From assembly GCF_050948215.1 (NCBI RefSeq), contig NW_027488949.1:62001-126000 (forward strand): DNA of 64,000 nucleotides. The letters are read 5' to 3'. The notes below the pieces were generated by a model. That model saw only the letters and a program-made list of their open reading frames with translations. It searched no databases and was not told the DNA's origin. How positions within the stretch are numbered: the stretch's first letter is position 1; the number at the start of each line of letters is the position of its first letter. Position numbers and translations under genes: made by a program. This document shows positions 9,580-20,600 of the stretch, in pieces. This DNA is from Halictus rubicundus. Lineage: Eukaryota > Arthropoda > Insecta > Hymenoptera > Halictidae.

Positions 9580-12500
9580 TTATTCTTCGACTGATGAGAT
9601 GTCGCTAGCCTCATCAATCCAGGGCTTCATATATTCTGCCGAAGTTGACGTCTGCTGCGGACCCTCGTGCTCGCCTACTTTATGTACAACGAAACGATCG
9701 TTCCTTAGAACTTTTGTCACACGATACGGACCTAAATATTTGGGCGCAAACTTCAAGCCCGGGCCGTATTGGGTTCTCTTTATGGCCACCAATTCGCCTT
9801 CTTTGTATTGCCGAGCCTTCTTCCTATGTTTATCGTAGCCACGACGATTCTCACGCTGAACTTTTAAAATACATTCCTTAGCTTGATTCCGCTGCTCTTC
9901 TCTGTTGCTTTGGAACATATCAATCCATTCCCTCTCTATCAATTCACGAATATCTGCGTTATTCTTCATTCTTGGGTGTGTCCCAAACAATAATCTAAAT
10001 GGCGTTGTACCGATGCTTCTATGAGGTGTTGCATTTAAAAATTTCTGAGTAATATCCAAATAGCGATACCACTCATCCGGTTTGGGCGCAGACAACTTTG
10101 TTACTATTGGTATAAGTGTCCTATTCACACGCTCTACCTGTCCATTAGCTCTTGGCATTCCTGTCGTTATCAGACTGTGTTCTATTGCTTCTGATTTGCA
10201 ATATTCTCGAAAATCATTTGAAGTAAAAGCAGTGCCACGATCAGAGATAATTTTCCGAGGATTTCCAAAAATCGCTGATTGTTTCTTTAAACGTTCTACT
10301 ACTTCGGAGGTAGCTGTAGTTTTTGTGGCATACAACCACACAAACTTCGAAAATGCATCCACGACCACGAAAATATGCTTGTAACTCTTTCGTGTGGATG
10401 GCAGTGGCCCGAGATGGTCAATGTGATACACATCTAATGGAATATTCCCTTTGTCAATAGAATGTAAAAATCCTTCTTGTCTCCCATGTTTCTTTTCGGC
10501 TAGAATGCATGGAACACAATTGCGCACCACTTTCTCAACTTTTGATTTTAAGTCTGTGAACCAATAATCTTTTCTAACTAGAGTCTCTGTTTTTGAACTC
10601 CCGAAATGACCATTCTCGTGTACGCGTCGAATAATTTGCGATTGCATACTACGCGGCACTATTAGTTTCACGTCACCCTCAATTTCCTTAAACAACAGTC
10701 TATTCCGCAATACGAACCCACTTAATCGTTTTTCATTCACTCCTTCGAAAATCGGTTTCAAAGTCTCATCCTCACACTGCGCTTTACGAATTCTCGCAAT
10801 TATGCTATCCTCGCATTCGTTCATTAACATACACTCCGGTAACGGATTTCGGCTTAACGCATCTACGTGTCTTAAACTATTTCCCGCACGATGTTCTATT
10901 TTATAATTAAATTCCTCTAATAAAAGAGCCCACCTCGCAACTCGAACACATAAATCTCTCTTACGCATCGTTAATGTAAACGCTTGACAATCTGTGATTA
11001 TCTTAAATGGTATACCCAACAAGTATATTCTAAATTTTCGTAGGGCTTTAACTACTGCCAAAACTTCCAGCTCGTAACTAATATATTTCGATTCTGCTGG
11101 TGTCGTTTTTCCACTTGCAAAGTATACCGGATAAAACTTATTATCAATATTATTACGCTGCAAAAGAATTGCACCATAACCATGCATCGAAGCATCCGTA
11201 TGTAGTTCAGTCTCCGCTTCTAATCTATATAATTTTAAAACTGGACTATTGCTCAATATAGTTTTTAACTTCGCAAATGCAAATTTTTCTTCCTCCCCAA
11301 AGTGAAAATTGACGTTCGATTTCAATAAGTTTGTTAACGGTCGTGCGATCACAGAATAGTTTGCGATAAACTTTCGAAAGTAACCAGCCAAACCTAAAAA
11401 ACTTTGATTTTGCTTGAAATTTTGTGGTTGTGGAAATTTCATAACCGCCTCTGTTTTCCTTTCTGATGGACGAACACTTCCGTCTTCAATTATGTGCCCT
11501 AAAAACTCTACTTTAGTCTGCAAGAAGCTGCATTTCTTCCAATTGATCTTTAGACCAAATCCCTCCGCAACACGCACTACCATCTTTAGATTTTCTATAC
11601 CAGTTTCAAAATCCGTTGAGGGAACAATTAGGTCGTCCATATAAGTCAAAACCTTTTTCTCGTTAATCAAATCTTTAAAAACAGCATTTATAAATTTCTG
11701 GAATACTGCGGGTGAATTACATAAACCAAATGGAACATAAGAAAATTCATACTGGCCATCCGGTACTATAAAAGCAGTATACTTCCTACTAACTTTATCT
11801 ATAGGCACGTGAAAGAATCCATTCTTCAAATCTAACGTAGTAAAAATTCGTGAACCTTGCAAAGCGTCCAATTGGTCATCGATCAACGGTAACGGGTATC
11901 GATCTTTAATTATTTTCGTATTCAGTTTTCTATAATCTACACAAAGCCTGGTTGTACCATCTTTCTTTTTAACGAGTACCACTGGGCTAGCGTAATCAGA
12001 AAGAGATGGCTGCACGATATCGTCGGAAAGCCACTGCTTTATATGTTTATCTACTTCTCCTTTCTCAAAAGGGGACAAACGTCTAGCCTTCTGATAAACT
12101 GGTTCGTCATCTTTAAGTATTATGGACATTTTCACACCCGTTTCCCGTGTTTTAAGTGGTTTATAATCTCTAATCAGATCGTTAATGATGCTTCTATGCT
12201 TGGTATTCGAAATTTCTGATAAATCAATCTTGTTTGCTTCGTCTATACAATCAATTTTGTAAATTTCGGGTATATTACCTTGAGACTGGTGTTCTTTTTC
12301 AACGCTACGGATAGAAATTACACCCCCTTTGATATTTATCTCCACAGTGTTCAAAAAATCTGTACCAATTATTAAATCATGCTGCATTAATGTATCAGAT
12401 ATTACCCAGATATTGATTGGATATTCACTACCATCGATCTCTATTCGTGCGTTGAACTGTCCTATCGTCTTATTAGCTTGAGATCCAATTCCGCAAAATT

Positions 12501-13974
12501 TAATTTCTCGTCGTACTAATGCTGGCGACCCTATTCTTACGTACTGTTCTGCACGCATTACCGACAAATCGCTACCGGTATCAACTAATGCCGCTAAACT
12601 CTCTCCATTCATCCTTACATTCTTGTAGTATTTTTCGCGCGTATACTCTGAAAAATTACAAATGGCATTCACATCATCTTTCTTTGGACAATTTGCTGCC
12701 ACGTGGCCAAACATCTGACATTTAAAACACTTCGCGCCGCGATTTTTTAAAGGACAGTTCGTGCTGTAATGATTTTCCATACCGCAATTAAAGCAACGAT
12801 TGACATTTCTGGGTACTTCCCTTCTCTCGCCTCTCGGTGACGTAAACCTCTCGTTCTCCCTCGGTGGTCGCAACGGTCTCTCTTCCACTCGCATCGGTCC
12901 ATACGCTCTGTCATCGAATCTGGGTTGACGGTACATCCTTTCTTCTTCCCTCGGTGGTTGAAGCGTCTTCTCCTCCGTCCTCCATGGTCGGAATGTCTTC
13001 TCCTCTGCTCTCCGTGGTTGATACGAATTTTCCTTGGCCCTCGCATATGATGCATACGTCGTCGGCAAGAACTTCCCATACAACGACACCCCCTCGAACG
13101 CCTCCAACAATGATGTCTTCGTCTCCAGTTTTTGAGCGCGGGCAATGTTTCTTAATGTGAAATCTGGGATTCCCTCGATAACGTAGTCCACAACGTCTCT
13201 GTCACTCATGTTAAGACGATTTGCCATAATCACTTTCTCATGCATATATTGGCTAAATGCTTCCTCTCGTCTCCAAATACGCCGTTCAAACTCCTGCCGC
13301 AACCGGATCCTGTTTGGTTCGCGGTAAAACATTTCTCGTAAGCCTTTCAATAGTTCTTCGACTTGCATCGCGATGCATTCCGGTTTTGAGTGAAACCACT
13401 CGAACGCTTTTCCTCTTAAACGTGACGAAATAACCAGCCTCATTATTTCATCCGTCACCCGATATGTTGCCTTCAGTAATCGCACCTGTTTTTCCCACAT
13501 TTCATATGTTTCCACGTTGCCATCGAAATAATTTAACATCTCCGCCACCATTGATGCAGTCACACGCGGTGTTATCTCGTCTTGTATTGTCGGACGAAAT
13601 ATATTAGCTGCCGGCCCATCGCCGCCGATTCTTAGTTGTTGCATATTTTTCAGAAATTCGATCTCTCTGCGTGCCAGGTTAAGTTCGTCTTCCTTCAATC
13701 TCTTCTCTCTCCGACAAAGTTCAATTTCTCGCTGCATGTCAGTCCACTCCATCTCACTCACACGATGGGTACCTGCCTCTCCTAACTGCCGATCTTCCTC
13801 GCGGCCTGACGATTCGGTTTCACTGTCCTTCGCCCAGTTACCCGATGGATCAGCTTCCATTAGTCGGTGTATTAATTCGGCTTTTACACCCGTTGTACCC
13901 AGTCCCATAGCCCGTAGCTTTTCTTTTAACTCTGATACCGTAAAGTCACTGGCAGATCTCATCGGTAAACTCAT
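9580..13974 (-). CDS. Gag-Pol polyprotein of Ty3/gypsy retrotransposon, SAP-Gag type (1464 aa)
   Basis: One ORF encodes structural and replication proteins without a frameshift. Residues about 10-42 resemble a SAP DNA-binding motif (FTVSELKEKLRAMGLGTTGV). A coiled, charged segment and Gag region follow to about 300. Two CCHC zinc knuckles lie at C394-C407 and C416-C429. The aspartic protease has DTGSD at 465-469. Reverse transcriptase covers about 630-810, with D715 and YMDD at 778-781. RNase H has D927, E968, D995 and VDALSR at 1037-1042. The integrase has an HHCC finger (H1119, H1123, C1153, C1156), a DD35E triad (D1186, D1245, E1281) and a GPY/F-type C-terminus (YLGPYRV near 1414). All catalytic residues are present and no stop interrupts. 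The ATG is the first in frame after the leader. No envelope ORF was seen. Gag and Pol must be separated by proteolysis. Confidence 0.96.
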   Translation of the reverse strand: MSLPMRSASDFTVSELKEKLRAMGLGTTGVKAELIHRLMEADPSGNWAKDSETESSGREEDRQLGEAGTHRVSEMEWTDMQREIELCRREKRLKEDELNLARREIEFLKNMQQLRIGGDGPAANIFRPTIQDEITPRVTASMVAEMLNYFDGNVETYEMWEKQVRLLKATYRVTDEIMRLVISSRLRGKAFEWFHSKPECIAMQVEELLKGLREMFYREPNRIRLRQEFERRIWRREEAFSQYMHEKVIMANRLNMSDRDVVDYVIEGIPDFTLRNIARAQKLETKTSLLEAFEGVSLYGKFLPTTYASYARAKENSYQPRRAEEKTFRPWRTEEKTLQPPREEERMYRQPRFDDRAYGPMRVEERPLRPPRENERFTSPRGERREVPRNVNRCFNCGMENHYSTNCPLKNRGAKCFKCQMFGHVAANCPKKDDVNAICNFSEYTREKYYKNVRMNGESLAALVDTGSDLSVMRAEQYVRIGSPALVRREIKFCGIGSQANKTIGQFNARIEIDGSEYPINIWVISDTLMQHDLIIGTDFLNTVEINIKGGVISIRSVEKEHQSQGNIPEIYKIDCIDEANKIDLSEISNTKHRSIINDLIRDYKPLKTRETGVKMSIILKDDEPVYQKARRLSPFEKGEVDKHIKQWLSDDIVQPSLSDYASPVVLVKKKDGTTRLCVDYRKLNTKIIKDRYPLPLIDDQLDALQGSRIFTTLDLKNGFFHVPIDKVSRKYTAFIVPDGQYEFSYVPFGLCNSPAVFQKFINAVFKDLINEKKVLTYMDDLIVPSTDFETGIENLKMVVRVAEGFGLKINWKKCSFLQTKVEFLGHIIEDGSVRPSERKTEAVMKFPQPQNFKQNQSFLGLAGYFRKFIANYSVIARPLTNLLKSNVNFHFGEEEKFAFAKLKTILSNSPVLKLYRLEAETELHTDASMHGYGAILLQRNNIDNKFYPVYFASGKTTPAESKYISYELEVLAVVKALRKFRIYLLGIPFKIITDCQAFTLTMRKRDLCVRVARWALLLEEFNYKIEHRAGNSLRHVDALSRNPLPECMLMNECEDSIIARIRKAQCEDETLKPIFEGVNEKRLSGFVLRNRLLFKEIEGDVKLIVPRSMQSQIIRRVHENGHFGSSKTETLVRKDYWFTDLKSKVEKVVRNCVPCILAEKKHGRQEGFLHSIDKGNIPLDVYHIDHLGPLPSTRKSYKHIFVVVDAFSKFVWLYATKTTATSEVVERLKKQSAIFGNPRKIISDRGTAFTSNDFREYCKSEAIEHSLITTGMPRANGQVERVNRTLIPIVTKLSAPKPDEWYRYLDITQKFLNATPHRSIGTTPFRLLFGTHPRMKNNADIRELIEREWIDMFQSNREEQRNQAKECILKVQRENRRGYDKHRKKARQYKEGELVAIKRTQYGPGLKFAPKYLGPYRVTKVLRNDRFVVHKVGEHEGPQQTSTSAEYMKPWIDEASDISSVEE

Positions 13975-14147
13975 TGCGCAAACAAAAATAACCTACAATA
14001 AATCGCACTAATTAATTATACAAGTCACAAACTCTTATCGTCACAATTACGACTGTCACTCTTGCTTTCAATCCCTATTGAGCACTTTGATCCCTAATAA
14101 TTGTCACTTTTCACACGAACGAATATCCCAACTCACGGATTTTCGTA

Positions 14148-14165
14148 GACACGGACGAGCCCCCA
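14148..14165 (-). other. Primer binding site, tRNA-Pro type
   Basis: On the minus strand, four bases after the 5' LTR, the sequence is TGGGGGCTCGTCCGTG. The first 13-14 bases match the well-known tRNA-Pro primer site (TGGGGGCTCGTCCGG) of gamma-retroviruses and some gypsy elements. The leader between it and the Gag start (13975-14147) has no other recognisable feature. Confidence 0.8.
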
Positions 14166-14169
14166 AGAT

Positions 14170-14430
14170 TGTAGGGATCTTTTGTGCATAGGGATCAAAG
14201 ACGAAAATCAAAGCAACAACATTTAATGATACAGATTATATATGGTTATGAAAAACAAAAATTAAACAACATGAACTCGCTCGATCGCTTTCTCACTCCA
14301 AAACTCGCTCTCTCTCTCTAAACTCGCTTCTCGACCTCTCGCACGACTCTTCACGCCTTCATTCATACCAATAACATACACATGTACTCCGATCTACAAT
14401 TCGTAGGACCCACGAGTCAAGGATCCCACA
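14170..14430 (-). repeat. 5' LTR of the SAP-Gag gypsy element (261 bp)
   Basis: The promoter-side LTR in element orientation. It is identical by eye to the other LTR, including the CT/GA-rich run and the TATA-like site (near 14235-14244). It is followed in copy A by GTAT, the duplicated target. Confidence 0.95.
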
Positions 14431-14465
14431 GTATTAAGAGTCAGCCGATGTTATTTTTATACGTA

Positions 14466-14471
14466 AATAAA
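14466..14471 (+). terminator. Polyadenylation signal AATAAA, copy A
   Basis: This is the hexamer that originally lay about 60 bp after the small ORF. It is now 5.2 kb away because of the nested gypsy. A GT-rich downstream element (GTTGTGTC) follows. Confidence 0.55.
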
Positions 14472-14594
14472 TATTGTTAATACCAGTTGTGTCAAGAAAC
14501 CTTGAGTATCCACCTCAACCTTCGTTGCTCCGTTTTGGTTCCTCCTCGGGCGAAATTGCGAACAGATCCGCCCTTACTCAGGCCTTGTTACAAA

Positions 14595-14612
14595 CCTCTC
14601 CTATAGGAAAGG
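14595..14612. repeat. Small hairpin near 3' end of copy A
   Basis: CCTCTCCTATAGGAAAGG folds into an 18-base stem-loop with one mismatch, 14 bp before the terminus. Copies B and D lack it. Copy C has a related but different stem (GGCCAATCC...GGAAAGGCC in its own orientation). Confidence 0.6.
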
Positions 14613-14626
14613 CTTAGCACGTAACA

Positions 14627-17600
14627 AGGAAACTTTTTCCGTATCGGTCCTAGACGATTTTCGACGTGATATCACTGTAATATAGACGGTTTCTAACAAT
14701 ATATATCATAACACCAAACTCGCTACAATTATTATTTATCGAGTTATTAGCAAATAATGGACGGATGTACTACTCCGTCGACAAAACTCTGGAAATTTTT
14801 CTAAGTCCCACCGCTAAGAGGAAACTTTTTCCGTATCGGTCCTAGACGATTTTCGACGTGATATCACTGTAATATAGACGGTTCCTAACAATATATATCA
14901 TAACACCAAACTCGCTACAATTATTATTTATCGAGTTATTAGCAAATAATGGACGGATGTACTACTCCGTCGACAAAACTCTGGAAATTTTTCTAAGTCC
15001 CACCGCTAAGAGGAAACTTTTTCCGTATCGGTCCTAGACGATTTTCGACGTGATATCACTGTAATATAGACGGTTTCTAACAATATATATCATAACACCA
15101 AACTCGCTACAATTATTATTTATCGAGTTATTAGCAAATAATGGACGGATGTACTACTCCGTCGACAAAACTCTGGAAATTTTTCTAAGTCCCACCGCTA
15201 AGAGGAAACTTTTTCCGTATCGGTCCTAGACGATTTTCGACGTGATATCACTGTAATATAGACGGTTTCTAACAATATATATCATAACACCAAACTCGCT
15301 ACAATTATTATTTATCGAGTTATTAGCAAATAATGGACGGATGTACTACTCCGTCGACAAAACTCTGGAAATTTTTCTAAGTCCCACCGCTAAGAGGAAA
15401 CTTTTTCCGTATCGGTCCTAGACGATTTTCGACGTGATATCACTGTAATATAGACGGTTTCTAACAATATATATCATAACACCAAACTCGCTACAATTAT
15501 TATTTATCGAGTTATTAGCAAATAATGGACGGATGTACTACTCCGTCGACAAAACTCTGGAAATTTTTCTAAGTCCCACCGCTAAGAGGAAACTTTTTCC
15601 GTATCGGTCCTAGACGATTTTCGACGTGATATCACTGTAATATAGACGGTTTCTAACAATATATATCATAACACCAAACTCGCTACAATTATTATTTATC
15701 GAGTTATTAGCAAATAATGGACGGATGTACTACTCCGTCGACAAAACTCTGGAAATTTTTCTAAGTCCCACCGCTAAGAGGAAACTTTTTCCGTATCGGT
15801 CCTAGACGATTTTCGACGTGATATCACTGTAATATAGACGGTTTCTAACAATATATATCATAACACCAAACTCGCTACAATTATTATTTATCGAGTTATT
15901 AGCAAATAATGGACGGATGTACTACTCCGTCGGACGTTCGACGAAAATTTTTCTAAGTCCCACCGCTAAGAGGAAACTTTTTCCGTATCGGTCCTAGACG
16001 ATTTTCGACGTGATATCACTGTAATATAGACGGTTTCTAACAATATATATCATAACACCAAACTCGCTACAATTATTATTTATCGAGTTATTAGCAAATA
16101 ATGGACGGATGTACTACTCCGTCGACAAAACTCTGGAAATTTTTCTAAGTCCCACCGCTAAGAGGAAACTTTTTCCGTATCGGTCCTAGACGATTTTCGA
16201 CGTGATATCACTGTAATATAGACGGTTTCTAACAATATATATCATAACACCAAACTCGCTACAATTATTATTTATCGAGTTATTAGCAAATAATGGACGG
16301 ATGTACTACTCCGTCGACAAAACTCTGGAAATTTTTCTAAGTCCCACCGCTAAGAGGAAACTTTTTCCGTATCGGTCCTAGACGATTTTCGACGTGATAT
16401 CACTGTAATATAGACGGTTTCTAACAATATATATCATAACACCAAACTCGCTACAATTATTATTTATCGAGTTATTAGCAAATAATGGACGGATGTACTA
16501 CTCCGTCGACAAAACTCTGGAAATTTTTCTAAGTCCCACCGCTAAGAGGAAACTTTTTCCGTATCGGTCCTAGACGATTTTCGACGTGATATCACTGTAA
16601 TATAGACGGTTTCTAACAATATATATCATAACACCAAACTCGCTACAATTATTATTTATCGAGTTATTAGCAAATAATGGACGGATGTACTACTCCGTCG
16701 ACAAAACTCTGGAAATTTTTCTAAGTCCCACCGCTAAGAGGAAACTTTTTCCGTATCGGTCCTAGACGATTTTCGACGTGATATCACTGTAATATAGACG
16801 GTTTCTAACAATATATATCATAACACCAAACTCGCTACAATTATTATTTATCGAGTTATTAGCAAATAATGGACGGATGTACTACTCCGTCGACAAAACT
16901 CTGGAAATTTTTCCAAGTCCCACCGCTAAGAGGAAACTTTTTCCGTATCGGTCCTAGACGATTTTCGACGTGATATCACTGTAATATAGACGGTTTCTAA
17001 CAATATATATCATAACACCAAACTCGCTACAATTATTATTTATCGAGTTATTAGCAAATAATGGACGGATGTACTACTCCGTCGACAAAACTCTGGAAAT
17101 TTTTCTAAGTCCCACCGCTAAGAGGAAACTTTTTCCGTATCGGTCCTAGACGATTTTCGACGTGATATCACTGTAATATAGACGGTTTCTAACAATATAT
17201 ATCATAACACCAAACTCGCTACAATTATTATTTATCGAGTTATTAGCAAATAATGGACGGATGTACTACTCCGTCGACAAAACTCTGGAAATTTTTCTAA
17301 GTCCCACCGCTAAGAGGAAACTTTTTCCGTATCGGTCCTAGACGATTTTCGACGTGATATCACTGTAATATAGACGGTTTCTAACAATATATATCATAAC
17401 ACCAAACTCGCTACAATTATTATTTATCGAGTTATTAGCAAATAATGGACGGATGTACTACTCCGTCGACAAAACTCTGGAAATTTTTCCAAGTCCCACC
17501 GCTAAGAGGAAACTTTTTCCGTATCGGTCCTAGACGATTTTCGACGTGATATCACTGTAATATAGACGGTTTCTAACAATATATATCATAACACCAAACT

Positions 17601-20600
17601 CGCTACAATTATTATTTATCGAGTTATTAGCAAATAATGGACGGATGTACTACTCCGTCGACAAAACTCTGGAAATTTTTCTAAGTCCCACCGCTAAGAG
17701 GAAACTTTTTCCGTATCGGTCCTAGACGATTTTCGACGTGATATCACTGTAATATAGACGGTTTCTAACAATATATATCATAACACCAAACTCGCTACAA
17801 TTATTATTTATCGAGTTATTAGCAAATAATGGACGGATGTACTACTCCGTCGACAAAACTCTGGAAATTTTTCTAAGTCCCACCGCTAAGAGGAAACTTT
17901 TTCCGTATCGGTCCTAGACGATTTTCGACGTGATATCACTGTAATATAGACGGTTTCTAACAATATATATCATAACACCAAACTCGCTACAATTATTATT
18001 TATCGAGTTATTAGCAAATAATGGACGGATGTACTACTCCGTCGACAAAACTCTGGAAATTTTTCTAAGTCCCACCGCTAAGAGGAAACTTTTTCCGTAT
18101 CGGTCCTAGACGATTTTCGACGTGATATCACTGTAATATAGACGGTTTCTAACAATATATATCATAACACCAAACTCGCTACAATTATTATTTATCGAGT
18201 TATTAGCAAATAATGGACGGATGTACTACTCCGTCGGACGTTCGACGAAAATTTTTCTAAGTCCCACCGCTAAGAGGAAACTTTTTCCGTATCGGTCCTA
18301 GACGATTTTCGACGTGATATCACTGTAATATAGACGGTTTCTAACAATATATATCATAACACCAAACTCGCTACAATTATTATTTATCGAGTTATTAGCA
18401 AATAATGGACGGATGTACTACTCCGTCGACAAAACTCTGGAAATTTTTCTAAGTCCCACCGCTAAGAGGAAACTTTTTCCGTATCGGTCCTAGACGATTT
18501 TCGACGTGATATCACTGTAATATAGACGGTTTCTAACAATATATATCATAACACCAAACTCGCTACAATTATTATTTATCGAGTTATTAGCAAATAATGG
18601 ACGGATGTACTACTCCGTCGACAAAACTCTGGAAATTTTTCTAAGTCCCACCGCTAAGAGGAAACTTTTTCCGTATCGGTCCTAGACGATTTTCGACGTG
18701 ATATCACTGTAATATAGACGGTTTCTAACAATATATATCATAACACCAAACTCGCTACAATTATTATTTATCGAGTTATTAGCAAATAATGGACGGATGT
18801 ACTACTCCGTCGACAAAACTCTGGAAATTTTTCTAAGTCCCACCGCTAAGAGGAAACTTTTTCCGTATCGGTCCTAGACGATTTTCGACGTGATATCACT
18901 GTAATATAGACGGTTTCTAACAATATATATCATAACACCAAACTCGCTACAATTATTATTTATCGAGTTATTAGCAAATAATGGACGGATGTACTACTCC
19001 GTCGACAAAACTCTGGAAATTTTTCTAAGTCCCACCGCTAAGAGGAAACTTTTTCCGTATCGGTCCTAGACGATTTTCGACGTGATATCACTGTAATATA
19101 GACGGTTTCTAACAATATATATCATAACACCAAACTCGCTACAATTATTATTTATCGAGTTATTAGCAAATAATGGACGGATGTACTACTCCGTCGACAA
19201 AACTCTGGAAATTTTTCCAAGTCCCACCGCTAAGAGGAAACTTTTTCCGTATCGGTCCTAGACGATTTTCGACGTGATATCACTGTAATATAGACGGTTT
19301 CTAACAATATATATCATAACACCAAACTCGCTACAATTATTATTTATCGAGTTATTAGCAAATAATGGACGGATGTACTACTCCGTCGACAAAACTCTGG
19401 AAATTTTTCTAAGTCCCACCGCTAAGAGGAAACTTTTTCCGTATCGGTCCTAGACGATTTTCGACGTGATATCACTGTAATATAGACGGTTTCTAACAAT
19501 ATATATCATAACACCAAACTCGCTACAATTATTATTTATCGAGTTATTAGCAAATAATGGACGGATGTACTACTCCGTCGACAAAACTCTGGAAATTTTT
19601 CTAAGTCCCACCGCTAAGAGGAAACTTTTTCCGTATCGGTCCTAGACGATTTTCGACGTGATATCACTGTAATATAGACGGTTTCTAACAATATATATCA
19701 TAACACCAAACTCGCTACAATTATTATTTATCGAGTTATTAGCAAATAATGGACGGATGTACTACTCCGTCGACAAAACTCTGGAAATTTTTCCAAGTCC
19801 CACCGCTAAGAGGAAACTTTTTCCGTATCGGTCCTAGACGATTTTCGACGTGATATCACTGTAATATAGACGGTTTCTAACAATATATATCATAACACCA
19901 AACTCGCTACAATTATTATTTATCGAGTTATTAGCAAATAATGGACGGATGTACTACTCCGTCGACAAAACTCTGGAAATTTTTCTAAGTCCCACCGCTA
20001 AGAGGAAACTTTTTCCGTATCGGTCCTAGACGATTTTCGACGTGATATCACTGTAATATAGACGGTTTCTAACAATATATATCATAACACCAAACTCGCT
20101 ACAATTATTATTTATCGAGTTATTAGCAAATAATGGACGGATGTACTACTCCGTCGACAAAACTCTGGAAATTTTTCTAAGTCCCACCGCTAAGAGGAAA
20201 CTTTTTCCGTATCGGTCCTAGACGATTTTCGACGTGATATCACTGTAATATAGACGGTTTCTAACAATATATATCATAACACCAAACTCGCTACAATTAT
20301 TATTTATCGAGTTATTAGCAAATAATGGACGGATGTACTACTCCGTCGACAAAACTCTGGAAATTTTTCCAAGTCCCACCGCTAAGAGGAAACTTTTTCC
20401 GTATCGGTCCTAGACGATTTTCGACGTGATATCACTGTAATATAGACGGTTTCTAACAATATATATCATAACACCAAACTCGCTACAATTATTATTTATC
20501 GAGTTATTAGCAAATAATGGACGGATGTACTACTCCGTCGACAAAACTCTGGAAATTTTTCTAAGTCCCACCGCTAAGAGGAAACTTTTTCCGTATCGGT

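Larger units (their letters stand above)
9278..14430 (-). mobile_element. Complete Ty3/gypsy LTR retrotransposon with SAP-Gag (nested in copy A)
   Basis: This 5153-bp element lies antisense in the 3' UTR of copy A and is flanked by the duplication GTAT (9274-9277 and 14431-14434). It has two 261-bp LTRs that I read as identical, a tRNA-Pro-type primer site next to the 5' LTR, a purine-biased tract before the 3' LTR, and one uninterrupted Gag-Pol ORF. LTR ends in its own orientation are TGTGGGATC and GATCCCTACA, a short inverted repeat. Domain order RT-RNase H-integrase places it in Ty3/gypsy. Identical LTRs and an intact ORF indicate a recent, perhaps still competent insertion, younger than copy A. 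Confidence 0.95.
7283..14626 (+). mobile_element. LTR-like element copy A, split by a nested gypsy retrotransposon
   Basis: The element begins TGTCACGTTC and ends GCACGTAACA, and is flanked by the 4-bp duplication AGGA (7279-7282 and 14627-14630). Removing the nested retrotransposon and one GTAT duplication leaves about 2.19 kb, close to copy B. In order it holds: a 5'-terminal hairpin; a cluster of CTCTCTCGCAC-like motifs; an AT-rich tract; a second motif cluster; a TATA box; a small ORF; an AATAAA signal; and a 3'-terminal hairpin. TGT...ACA ends, a 4-bp duplication and a promoter/poly(A) pair fit a very long solo LTR. A non-autonomous Ginger-type DNA transposon, which can also start TGT and make 4-bp duplications, is the main alternative. 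I saw no gag, pol or transposase of its own. Confidence 0.85.

Noticed and set aside
12747..13160. Open frames antisense to or overlapping the Gag-Pol and Pol genes
   Set aside because: They are frame shadows of the long coding regions and lack independent motifs.
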